In this document: one piece after another, positions 25,727 to 36,099 of the stretch
How positions within the stretch are numbered: position 1 is the first letter of the stretch
Layout of the letters: every line of letters begins with the position of its first letter
Assembly: GCA_035235625.1 (NCBI GenBank)
Contig: CP141140.1
Location: 64,224,581-64,288,580 of the forward strand
Length of the DNA: 64,000 nt
Source of the DNA: Saururus chinensis
Lineage: Eukaryota; Streptophyta; Magnoliopsida; Piperales; Saururaceae
Direction of reading: 5' to 3'
Made by a program: the position numbers and the translations under genes
Notes under the pieces: model-generated
What the model saw: the letters and a program-made list of their open reading frames with translations, nothing else
Told to the model about the DNA's origin: nothing
Database searches by the model: none

Positions 25727-25735
25727 TATAAAAGG
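25727..25735 (+). promoter_or_regulatory. LTR TATA box
   Basis: TATAAAAGG, 358 bases into the LTR, at the normal place for the U3/R promoter. The GC-rich block downstream fits transcribed R/U5 sequence. Confidence 0.6.
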
Positions 25736-25982
25736 AATTAATTAGGGCTTTTTGAGGGGGAGTTTTGGGAGGATTGGACGGTTAAGGGAAGGAGGATTCT
25801 TTGGACCAAGGGGTAGTTCGAATTTTCTGGCGATAATCCGGCGAGGCGTGGCGGGGTGTTGGCGGAAGTGGATCAACGTCAACTCGGCCACAGAGGTAGG
25901 ATTTTAGGTTGCAATTATTATAGATTTTATTAACTGAATTGTACGAAAATTATAGTAATTTCTGTTTTGCAATTAGTTCTGT

Positions 25983-26016
25983 AAATACTGTTCACGTAAT
26001 TACGTGAACAGTATTT
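25983..26016. repeat. Perfect 34-bp palindrome in the LTR
   Basis: AAATACTGTTCACGTAA is followed without a spacer by its exact reverse complement. It contains two ACGTGA/TCACGT cores and lies about 250 bases after the TATA box. It could fold as a cruciform or RNA hairpin, or bind a dimeric factor. Confidence 0.95.
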
Positions 26017-28480
26017 CGATTTTATGGTCACCGGAGCATGGTCAGACCAGAGCCGCGCGGCGGCCTTGGCTCTGGCTGCGACAGCCCTAGTTACGACCGC
26101 GGCGGCCCTGACTCCGGCGGCCTTAGCCGCCGGTGGTTAAAAAAAAAGAAACGCAGGGCGGGGCTGCGCAGGGCCGGCCGCGCTTGCCCTGGCTGCGCCG
26201 GCCAGGCCGCGGCTGCCTAGGCTGCTTCGGCCCCAGGTGTGGCGGCTTCTGCTGCCGCCTCGCAGTTAAAAAAATAAAATAAACAAGACGACGACTTTGG
26301 CCCTTTCTGGCCGCCGGGCGGTGGCGGGGGCCAGGCCCATTGTGATCGCCGCTTGGCGGCGATCCGGTGGACCCTAGCCTGCTGCCTAGACGTGGTGGCA
26401 AGCGGCGCCGCTGCCAGAGGAAAATATGCCTCTGGCCGGACGCGGGGAAGATGACCTGCGTTGCGGGTCGTCGACCCACACCGACCCGGTCTGGGTCGGT
26501 TTTTAAAAAAAGGAAAGAAAGAAAAGGGGGATCGAACCGGGTCCGGTTTAGGGGGTTAATTGTGTCAAATAAATCTTAGAAAATTACTCATGGACCAGGA
26601 GAGGTGTGGGATTATTGTGACTGAGTTTCAGGCCTGGGAAAAATCCCAGAGTCTCTAAAATGACCTTTTTACCCTTGGTAGTTAATTCATTGTGTGAAAA
26701 CCATTTACCCGACTTCGGGGCTCCGGTTCAGGGGCCTATGAATTGGTTTAAAACTTGGGAAAATTCTCAGTGAGAGTTTAATGAGTAACCTGATTATATG
26801 CTAAACCAATAAATGAGGAAAAATCCCAGTGAGTGATAATTGACCCTTTTGCCCCTAGGGTTAATTATAAACCGTTAGTCAAAACATGGGTCGGTTCATG
26901 GGGTTCACGACCCCGTCACATGCCAGGAAAATTATACAGAGTCCATGAAGTCATGTAGTGCCTTTGAGCCTAATTTTGGACCCATTGGATGTCATTAAGG
27001 TCTTAAACTAAATGACAGAAATACCCCTTAGGGTGGACTCGGCCGCATTCGTGTGAATGGAAGCGTGAGTCGGTATGAGAGTGGAGCCTTGTGAGACGTC
27101 AATGAATTAAATCAACAGAGGGGCAGTAAAATGACTAGAATGACCCAAGGGAGGGTATCATACCTTAGGTGATAAAATTACCCTAATGCCCTTAGGGGCA
27201 ATATGTTATGTTTCTGATGAAACAGATGACCTAGTGAATCAAGAGTTAAGGTACCCTATAAATGACTTCAAAAGGAAGGGGTGTGACCAGTAGGTGACAC
27301 GAAGACCTTGACAAGTCACAGTGTCATGGAAAACCCTAATTCTAAGGGTTTAGGGCAGTATATTGCACGTGTTCGTAACACAGCGTAGAAATCCACTAGG
27401 GCATTATATATGTCACTCGTGGAATATGTTAATTTACATATCGGGCTTGAATTCTCTGAGCCTGGCCTTGCAAATGAATGCAATGGGCATCCGTTTATTA
27501 TTTATATGTTTGTATGATTATTTATGCTGATGTATGCTTTTGATATTGATGCATTGATTTATATGAGTAACTTAAGATTAATGAAGATTAATCAAGAGAC
27601 ATGAGTTACTGTTGATTTGAGGGGAGAACACCTAATAAAGATAATGACTAAAATACCCTCTTTAGGGTTGGGACCAGTTCATGGAGTGAACGGGGCCCTG
27701 ACATAGATCTTACATTGGTTAATGAACCGATGGTGGCTATGGGATGTTCTATGAGTCATAGCTCAGTGGATGAGCTATTTAGTGGGCCGATTCACAAGGT
27801 GAAGAGGACCCACATGGTTTAGTGGTTACTTGACTGGATGAAAATAATATAGTCTATGTTTCAGATGTTTGAGAGAGTCAATGGTCATAAGGACCTGAGG
27901 CTTCTATGGATATATTAGTAATGTCTTATAAGACATTTTCTCCCAGCGTTGGGAAGGTGGAGATTGCAATATGCATCTTCATCGCCACGACGGTTTGGGT
28001 ATTGACCAGAGGGTCTTTACCGTGGGTCTCCCGCAGGTCTTCCCAGGACTATTTAGTACGTACGAAAAGCGGAGTTACATGAGCATTATGGAAGGCTTGT
28101 GTTTCTTGCCAATCTGTGTCCATGAGCACAGTTAGGATCCTCTTCCCTAGATTCGTGGCAGGCTATTGAGAGCTCTAGGGATTTGGGTCAAGCTGTTGTT
28201 AATCAGTCGATTCCAAGGTTGGAGTCCTTTGTTTGGAGATTTCTCGAGGGGTGAGTTATCTTTGAGTTACAGATTTGGTAGTATTAATTGTCGAACAAGA
28301 GTTGTGAGATAATTAATAACAATGTTTGATATTGCTTGTTAATTAGACAAATGGAACAATTAAAGGACTTAGTAAAATGTAGGTTGAAAATATCTAAGCA
28401 TTGCATATGGGATGCTATGCTTCGTAGGATAGAGTAGTTTCTACGCAGAACTACGTCTGGATCCGATCTTGTTGGAAACA

Positions 28481-29156
28481 GCTTTTAAACGAGCATTGAT
28501 AATAGTTTTAAATTTAAGAAAAAAATTAAAAAAATTTAACTATTAGGTATGTTTATTTAAAAGAGTCATTAATAGTAACACTATTAAGGACACTTATATC
28601 TAAGCATTCTTAATAGTTGAACTATTAGCAATGCTTTTAAAAGATTATTGATAATAGTTTTAAATTTAATAAATAAATTTAATACTATATCTATAAACAA
28701 AATATATTTTATTTAATAATTAGTATATATATTATATTTTATTTAAAAATGTCATTAATAGTAACACTATTAAGGACGCTTATATCTAAGTATTCTTAAT
28801 AGTTGAACTATTAGCAACACTTTTAAAAAAGCATAGCTGATAGTTTTAAATTTAATAAATAAATTTAATACTATATCTATAAACGAAATATATTTTATTT
28901 AATAATTAGTATATATATTATATTTTATTTAACTATTGAGTATTTCTGTATATAATAAATAAATAATGAAATAAGAAAAAAATTCCCCACTCCTCATAGC
29001 TCAAGCTCACGTGGATGCGCATAAGAGAGTGAGGAATAAGAAAAGAAAGAGGAGAAAGAGATGAGAGAGATAAAGGGAAAGAGAAGAGGGTGAGGAGAGA
29101 AAGGAAAAGAGAGAGGGGGGAATAAATTAATTTATATTTTTTGAGATTTTTTAGTA
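28481..29156. mobile_element. CACTA-like family A fragment
   Basis: Matches 21093-21500 and 52215-52717. It includes subterminal repeat motifs, an internal duplication of about 170 bp (28575-28740 and 28745-28910), the CCCCACTCCTCATAGCTC block and a short GA array. Similarity to the 52.7-kb copy ends near 29156. Confidence 0.75.
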
Positions 29157-30171
29157 TAGGTAGGGTACATTTTAAAATTACTTACCCTTGTAGGATCTTC
29201 TTTGATAGTGCTTTAATTTTGAAAGTGCAATAGTACGAAGAACGTCCATATTCGAGTTCAGAAGAGAGAGTTATATTGGTTTAAAATTTTTAAAATGAGT
29301 TTGACACGGCATCCAAATTTATTCTAAAAGCTTCCATTACTAAATGTAATTCTGATTTGGTAATAAATTATTAAAAAATTATACTTTTATTTTTACTTCT
29401 GTCTTTTAAAAATTTAACACAAAAAAAACCCCTAAGTTTTTTATAGGAGTCTACAAGCTTCTACACAATTGTCAATATGTCTGTGCACAACCGTTGATAA
29501 TATTATGAGTGTATGCAGACCCTCTTGATATATTCGACCGATTAAATTCAAACATTATGTAATGCCCATATGCTATCTATGTATTCGACCTACTAAATTC
29601 AAACATTATGTAATGCCCGTATGCTATCCAGTTGCTCTAAGCCTGTGAAAGAAATATTTTTTCATTTACAAAATATGGTATGACTAAGAAATGCTCCCTT
29701 TGTTCTATATTAATAACTCCATTTAGGAAAAAAATTATCTCATATTAATAGTTTCATTTGGCTCAATTTAAGTAGTTAAGTACTTAAAGAAGCATATCGG
29801 AAGTAATTTTCATTTACTTGTGAGTCTTAATTATCATTAAGCAAAAATTATAAAATTTTCAAATAGAGCTACTAATATAAGATGAATAAAATATACCCAG
29901 CTTAGCAATTTTAAATGTCAATAGGCTTTTAAAAAAAATAAAAATAAAATAATGGAGGTTTAGGCACTAACTACAAAAAAATTTACTAATCTGATATTAA
30001 CTCTGAATTTTATATTTAGACAAAAATGCCCCCTTATGACGCGCCCACTTTGCTCCTCCCCTTTCCTCCTCTGCTTCCATCTTTGCCATTCAGTCTCTCT
30101 GCCTTCTCTTCTGTGGCCGCAAAAAAAAGGTGGTCTTTTTTGTTGATGGCAGCGGAAGTGCGCTTGTTGAT
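29157..30171. other. AT-rich intergenic DNA with a 51-bp tandem duplication
   Basis: A 51-bp unit starting TATTCGACC occurs at 29531-29581 and 29582-29632 with a few differences. A CTCCCTTTGTTCTATATT motif near 29695 resembles a Stowaway end, but no partner end was found. No gene is evident. Confidence 0.5.
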
Positions 30172-30327
30172 GTGGATCCTGGGTGAGCATGGGATGGACA
30201 AGAAGGGGGCTGGAAAACAGTTGTGCTTATCACCCAGGACCTCCTTGGTGGCTGCTCCAAGCTCGATTAGCAGGAGCTTGACCTTGACGTCCAGGTTCCC
30301 TTTGGCTGGGAGAAGCATCTCGACATG
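30172..30327 (+). pseudogene. Possible remnant of a WW-like domain protein exon
   Basis: One frame reads VLITQDLLGGCSKLD, a stop, then QELDLDVQVPFGWEKHLD, followed by a possible GT splice donor. The pattern LDLxVQVPxGWEKxLD resembles the start of the WW-like domain of small plant proteins such as CFL1. The in-frame stop and the lack of clear neighbouring exons indicate a remnant. The match is from pattern memory only. Confidence 0.3.
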
Positions 30328-30552
30328 ATGGTAAGATTCAAACTACCACCTGTACGTTTCCTCCTGTCACCTCCTATTTTTTCCCTCCATCTTATCTTTG
30401 AATTCTCTCTTTTATTCTATAAAATCAGATAGATTTGTTTGATTTAAAAATTGATGTTCCTTAAATTTGATCCTCCCTTCTGTAAACCAAAAAGCTCCTA
30501 ATATATATTTTATCTACAAGTCATTGCAATTTTTTATCAGTGTAAAATGTAT

Positions 30553-30623
30553 ATATTTACTCACTTTGTTATATAAAAAGTAAGGAATTTACCTTATTTG
30601 TATATAACAAAGAGAGTAAATAT
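30553..30623. repeat. Imperfect hairpin, about 30-bp arms
   Basis: ATATTTACTCACTTTGTTAT and the reverse complement of the sequence ending at 30623 form arms of about 30 bp with few mismatches and a very short loop. It is compatible with a solo MITE derivative. Confidence 0.7.
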
Positions 30624-30654
30624 TTACCTATTTTATTAGGAAGGACAACGAGTT

Positions 30655-31078
30655 GTGAATGACATTCTCAAGGGCAGCGAAACTCCAAATCTGGTTGAAG
30701 TTGGGGCTAACGGGGAGGGGCTAGAAGCTGGCTGTGGTAGGGGTAGTGAAGCCATTGTCAACAAAATCCTAGGTGGCGATGGTGACAGTAGGGTCGTCGT
30801 CGGGGAGGTGGTGCTTGCCGAGGATAAGGGGTGGTAGAGGTGGAGGTGAGTGGCTTGTGATAGAGGGAGGAGGGTGCGGTGGAGGAAGAACTGGAACTAC
30901 CATGAATAGAGAAGAAGATGGAGGAGAAGGAGGCGGAGGTGGTGCCTGTGACCGAGATGATGGAGGAATGCTCAGCAGAAGACCGGTAGAAGCAATCTTG
31001 ATGAAAGAAGAAAAAGACGAGATGGAAGAAACAGATTGGGAGATGCAGGGGAACAAAAAGATTGGCAAAGACAGATAA
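30655..31078. other. G-rich low-complexity stretch
   Basis: Repeated GGAGG/GGTGG triplets give a Gly-rich frame on the plus strand and a Pro/Ser-rich frame on the minus strand. Neither shows a domain, and both follow from composition. It might belong to the remnant at 30172, but I cannot show this. Confidence 0.3.
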
Positions 31079-33360
31079 AGAGGGAAAGAATAAGAGGGTA
31101 AATTTGTCCTAAAAATTAATAATTTAGATTTTCCTGGTATTTTAAAGAAATGTCGTGACTTCCGTAGGGAAGTTTGCTTGTTAAAGTAGAAGTCGGTTTT
31201 TTCTAAAATAAAACCACCTTAATGGCTGGGAGTTAGGTTGAACCTACCTCATAATAAAACCCACATATCCAATTTTGCATACTACAAAATGAAAATTTTG
31301 CATTGGTGATAATTGCCGTGAGGGAATTATTTTGTTTTTCTTTGAAGAAAAGAAAATCATTGAAATAAACTTTTATTTCTTCAATAAAGATGTATCCAGA
31401 CAGCCCCACAACTTGCAATTAATACTCCATGTATATTTTAAAGAAGGCACACATAAGAAAGCTGCCCAATAAAAAAATACTATCTCTATCATATTAAGTG
31501 TTGTATTGTTAAGTGGTAATTTAGATGTAAAAGGAGAGGGCCTTTAAGGTCTTATCCTTTAAAAAATTAAATATAAAGGGGTGCATGTTTGGAGGATAGG
31601 GGTGAGCCTTTAATGCTGAGAAGAATAAGGTTAAGAACCCTCCTCAAGGAAGTTTTTGCCAAAAAGGTATAAATATGTTGTAAAAGTATATAAGAAAATT
31701 TACCCTCAAATTATTCCCTTTCTGCCTCAGTTTTTTTTTCAAAAGAGAGTTTTTACTTTATTATTTTAAAACCCAAACCTGACTGACTGGTTAGATCGGG
31801 TTCAACCTAACGCGATAGTCAAAAGGGGCATGTCCATCTTGTTTATTGGGCCATATTGATTTAGTCAGTTGACCAAGGACCGCTAGCCCAATTCGGTCCA
31901 ATTAGGATTAGAATATGTAAAAAAAAATTAGCAAGAGGCAAGAGTCTAAGTGAACACCAAATGAAACTCTCCAAAGTCTTATATAAGTGAATCTTTAAGA
32001 AGTTGTACCCCATCATTTTTGTGGTACTTACTTTACCATGTAATATATTTAGGCAAAAGTAGAGGTAAGTTTGGGCTCACACTATCACAGGACAGTGAAG
32101 TGTGCTATCCGTGACACGTAGGTGTGTTGTATATTAAGTGCGCATAGGTTGCAAGAACTACCGACCATATTGCACACCAGGTATGCATGCATTGCATGAG
32201 GCCCGTAACATTACGTAACATGTGTGCACAATGTTCCCTAGATTGCATGCAAGAATGTACATACATAGTTGGTCATGTTAGGACACTTAGTCGACTAACT
32301 TGTTATTTGAAGTTTTAAGATGCCCCTCCCCCTAATTAGCATTGGAGAATCTTTTGGAGTTTTGGGATTATTTGGCAAACTTTGGAAGGATCATGCTCGT
32401 ACAACCATTTTTACTGTCACTTCAACAATATGCAAGAAATCTCTTATAGCACCTAAAAAAATATATGAGTTGTGAGTATGATCCGTAGCTTTACAAATGG
32501 CTGTCACATAACACAATGAAGGTTAGTTGGGTTACCAACCATTATGCCAGGAGCCTCGTTGCTGGGAGATGGGGCTCTCCAACTTAAGGTTCATCATCTA
32601 GCCTTATAGCCTTATTGGATAAATGGCCTTTGCGGGTACTTGGCTAAGGCAAATAATTCCGAATTGCCTAAGTTGGATATATGCATTACAAGGCTGTGTC
32701 CCCTCTAGCAAGCTTTTGTGGGAAATATCTGACACATTTGCATGCCCACCTTAGAACAGGTTCGTCGCTTGGGCTTGCGGGCTAGATGTTTGGTCGAATG
32801 GCATGAGGAATGACCTTGACGAGAAAGGCTGAGTCGCTTTGCTATTGGGCCATGTGAGTACCGCATAGAGGGTTGCTTCCAAGGCGCCTTCATGACAAGT
32901 GGTATTTTGGTGACCATGTCAAGAACATGAAGTTTGAGAAAAGTTGATACTCATAGGGTGGAGTAGACCTTTGGAGTAGATTGCGAGAGGAAACATAACT
33001 AAATTAGATGTAGGGGTGGGCATTATGAGGACCACCCGTGGGCGGCCCATAGGCTTGCTCAAACAGGCTTGGACAAGGTTAGTGGCCGCAGCCATCATGA
33101 CCCGTAAGGGTGAGGCATGGGTAGACCTGCCCCAGCCCAGCCCTCAACAGATGGGGGCTAACCCCCCTCTTTTTTAAAAAATAAATAAATTTGAAATATT
33201 TTTTTATTGTCTCCAAATAGACATAGATACGTGAATTAATGATCTTATGGCAACTCATATGTTACATATTTGATGTACGATGTATGAAGTCTGCAGATTA
33301 AATAGAATATTTTTTATGCTTGGTCACCTGATTTGTAAATTTTGCTTCTTTGCTATTTAT
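31079..33360. other. Intergenic DNA; no gene recognised
   Basis: A GC-rich patch at 33010-33180 begins TAGGGGTGGGCA, a start typical of short plant DNA elements, but no matching end was found. The rest shows no motif, RNA gene or repeat pair that I can support. Confidence 0.45.
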
Positions 33361-33628
33361 TCTACGTAGGATCTTGAGGTGAAGGTGGTATTCTTAGAAA
33401 TAGTGAAGTTGAAAGATTTATGGAACGATGTACCTCTACCGCTAAGAATCTTGCATCCAGAGATGCCGTTTCAAGATCAATGATCATGGAAATTCTTGAA
33501 GGTCACGGAGCAAATAAGCCATGCACAGAGCTATCTTGGGATCTATCATTGACAACTTACTCAGCAGAATATGAAGCAAAGATAGAGCGACCCATGACAC
33601 ACTAAGCTATCTTAGGATCTATTTTTTT

Positions 33629-34393
33629 CACTAAATTTGTTTGTCCAAAATAGTCATGTATACACTTTTGAGACAAAATTATTTGTTGCAATTACATGAT
33701 ACAATTTATTAGAAGCACATCTTTCAACAAAAGTTGTTTGTGGCAAATATATTTTGTCCTTTTGGGATGATTAATTTTTGTTGCAAATACCACATATGTA
33801 TAATTTAAAAAGCTTTTTTGAAATAAATTTATTTTTGTCACAAATACAAAATTAAATATATTAATATTTCTTTGTCAAAAAAATAAATTTATATTATTTT
33901 TAATATTTATTTTTGTAACAAAATAATATGATTTAGCAATGAATTTTTTTGTTACAAATGTATATCATTTGAGAGGAACAAATATTGTCGCAAAAATAAA
34001 TTATTTAAATAATTTTCTTCAAACAGAAATTCCATGTGAAGCAAAAATTTATTGTTGCAAAATTATATCAATTATTAAAAAAATATTTAAAATTTTAATT
34101 TTTATTTGAGACGAACAAATATTGTTGCAACAAAATATAAAAAAATAAAATTTTTCCCTATATATTTTTTGCAACATATTAGAAGTTTTTGCAACTTATT
34201 ATCTAGTTTTGTGCCACAAAAAAAAATATTGCAAAAGGTTTCTATTTGCGACAAATGAGATTTGCGGCAAATTACTTTTTGACAAACATTTTGCAACCAA
34301 CAAATGTTTTTTTGTGGAAAAAATGTTTTTGCAACAAAAAGTATTTTTTTGCAATAAATTTGTATGTTGCAAAAAGACATTTTTGTTGTAGTG
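33629..34393. mobile_element. CACTA-like family B element, about 765 bp
   Basis: The right end, TTTTTGTTGTAGTG, is the reverse complement of a CACTACAACAAAAA terminus, as in CACTA elements. The interior is full of TTGCAACAAA / TTTGTTGCAA motifs in both orientations. The left end could be CACTAAATTTGTTTG at 33629, but this matches the right end only over CACTA. Similar ends are at 54781 and 56230. Confidence 0.5.
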
Positions 34394-35265
34394 ATGTCAT
34401 CAATCTCATAGATAAAGAGTTTACATGTGTTTCTTACAGCTAGGCTAATTGTCAAAGCGGAACAAAAATATTGTTCCTAGATGGACCAAACTGATCAATT
34501 GAAAGAGAGCTTTTGCGTGGGTCACACCCCTCATGAACTCAAGACTCATGAGCAGGTCGGCTTGCATTATGCCTCTTCTTATTGCATAGATAATGCATCA
34601 TCAGGCTATATTGGACCATTTCTTTTGAACGTGTACCCTATTTTTTTGTCATCATCTTTATTCTACTTCCCCAAGTACCGAAACCTAATTCCAACAGTAA
34701 TGGCGACTGATGCATCCAGTTGTGGTGAGACCACTAGAAATCACTTATTTCCGTGGAACACAGGTTTCTCACTAGAAATTATGTAATATTGTCGTGCCGA
34801 CGTAGAAATGTCTTGATACACCGATCTCTCACTATTGTATGAGAATGAAAATTTTGAATTTTTTTTACTTTTATACACCACTTTTCCTCTACTGACTTGC
34901 TCCTTTATCCCCCATTTACCTTTTCCTTTCCCCCCCACGATTTCTCCCCATGAGTAACCTAAAGAAAGAGGGTTTTTACTTTCTTCTCTTCCTCAAGGGT
35001 CGCCGACGAGTATTGTAGCTGTCGGTGAGCACTATAGCCACCGGCCACCAGCGAGTATTATATCCGCCGGCGTATAGTACTATAGCTCCGGTGACGATTA
35101 AGAAGCTCAGGTGGTGTCTAAAAAAACTCTGGCGACCAAAAAGTTAGAACCCTTTTTGTAAGTTTTCTTCCTTATAGTAGTATTTGTTCATCAATGACAT
35201 CTTTACACATCTAGAGAACACAAAGAAGAAGAAGAAAATTAACTAGCAAAATGAGAAACAAAACC

Positions 35266-35560
35266 AAATGGCAGGGGGTGTCCCCTGCCATTTTTTGAAA
35301 AATCTTATGGGATTGATAACCACCCGTCAATTTATGTTATATCATGCGAGGGGTACCCCCTGCCAACTTGAAGACAGTAACATTTAATGTTACTGTCTTC
35401 TTCGTGGCGGGGGTTGCCCCCCGCCATTTTTTAAGATTCTTACGGGGCTGATAACCACCCACCAATTCATGCTAAATCGTGTGGGGGGGACCTCCCGCCA
35501 ACTTGAAGATAGTAATTGTAAAATGTTGTTGTCTTTTTCGTGGCGGGGGGCACTTATAAT
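35266..35560. repeat. Tandem GC-rich hairpin units
   Basis: Two units of about 130 bp. Hairpins include AAATGGCAGGGG-GTGT-CCCCTGCCATTT (35266-35293, perfect 12-bp arms), GAAGACAGTAACA with its complement (35370-35400, 13-bp arms), and GGCGGGGG...CCCCCGCC near 35404. Between them lies the shared spacer GATAACCACCCACCAATT. Related units occur at 57295-57525. Confidence 0.8.
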
Positions 35561-35773
35561 TATGTAAAATGGTATATATTGTATCAATGAGTGCAATCAG
35601 ATTTTCTCTATATGCCTGATCATATGATTCTTTGTTACTTTGCAAGCTATCATTTCTTAATGGTATCCTCCAACAACAACAACCCATGAGGGCAAGATCA
35701 TTAGGTATTAATGTAGAGATCTAATTTTATTAAACAAATGGGATAATTGTCAATGAGACCTAATTTTTACAAA

Positions 35774-36090
35774 GAACCTGGTCACAAACCTATTCAAAGA
35801 ACCTGATCACAAACTCAACCTGTTCAATATAATTTTCTTGTCCACTATTTTCACATGGTACATTTTTTGACAATAATGTTCATGGTAGCAGAAATTTTTA
35901 AAGAACCTAGTCACAAACTCAAAGAACCTGGTCACAAACATGTTCAAAGAACCTGATCACAAACCTGTACAAAGAACTTGATCACAGAGTCAACATATTC
36001 AACATAATTATCCAAAGTCACAATGATTATCATTCAACCTATACAAAGAACCTATAGCAGCACACAATTATCCAAAGTCACAACGATTAT
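35774..36090. repeat. Short interspersed repeats, AAAGAACCTGATCACAAAC type
   Basis: At least seven copies of an element close to AAAGAACCTGRTCACAAAC, several spaced by a TTCAA-containing linker. A second 30-bp motif (AATTATCCAAAGTCACAA) occurs twice at 36007 and 36066. No coding potential is evident. Confidence 0.75.
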
Positions 36091-36099
36091 CATTCAAAA

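Larger units (their letters stand above)
25369..28480 (+). mobile_element. Long LTR (about 3.1 kb), lone or truncated, without target duplication
   Basis: Begins TGTAACGTCTAGG at 25369 and can be followed to GGAAACA at 28480, where CACTA sequence resumes. A TATA box lies at 25727-25735. A very GC-rich, CpG-containing stretch follows (26030-26480), then a long non-coding region. The tail motif CAGAACTACGTCTGGATCC resembles one near 58971 in the LARD LTR. The left flank is P450 3' DNA and the right flank is CACTA DNA, so the flanks do not match. No primer site or internal genes were found. It is either truncated on the right or a recombinant solo LTR. Confidence 0.7.
18873..29156. mobile_element. 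CACTA-like element (family A, copy 1) with captured and nested DNA
   Basis: The left end, CACTACAACAAAATATATT, begins at 18873 and is followed by many copies of AGCGACGC / GCGTCGCT-type motifs spaced by AT-rich DNA. Such subterminal repeats bind transposase in CACTA (En/Spm) elements. CACTA sequence runs to 21636, is replaced by P450 and retroelement DNA to 28480, and resumes at 28481-29156. The same left end recurs at 50084. No transposase gene and no matching right end were found here, so the element is non-autonomous or truncated. The right limit is where similarity to the second copy stops. Confidence 0.65.
33361..35560. repeat. Segmental duplicate B, copy 1
   Basis: Shares long collinear stretches, same strand, with 54629-57525. 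Shared parts are the block ending in GACACACTAAG, the TTGCAACAAA-rich element, the flank starting ATGTCATC, the ACTATAGCCNCCGGCCAC block and the GC-rich hairpin units. Copy 2 contains an additional internal tandem duplication. Because flanks outside the CACTA-like end are shared, this is segmental duplication and not independent transposition. Confidence 0.8.

Noticed and set aside
26038..26479. Ala/Gly/Arg-rich frames on both strands
   Set aside because: They follow from the CpG-rich block of the LTR at 25369-28480, with no domain and frames open on both strands.
30773..31078. Gly-rich (plus) or Pro-rich (minus) protein gene
   Set aside because: Both strands are open because of GGAGG/GGTGG triplets. 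There is no domain, no splice context and no supporting neighbour.
35774..36090. CRISPR-like spaced repeats
   Set aside because: Spacing is irregular, repeats are degenerate, and the DNA is a plant nuclear sequence. This is ordinary degenerate tandem repetition.
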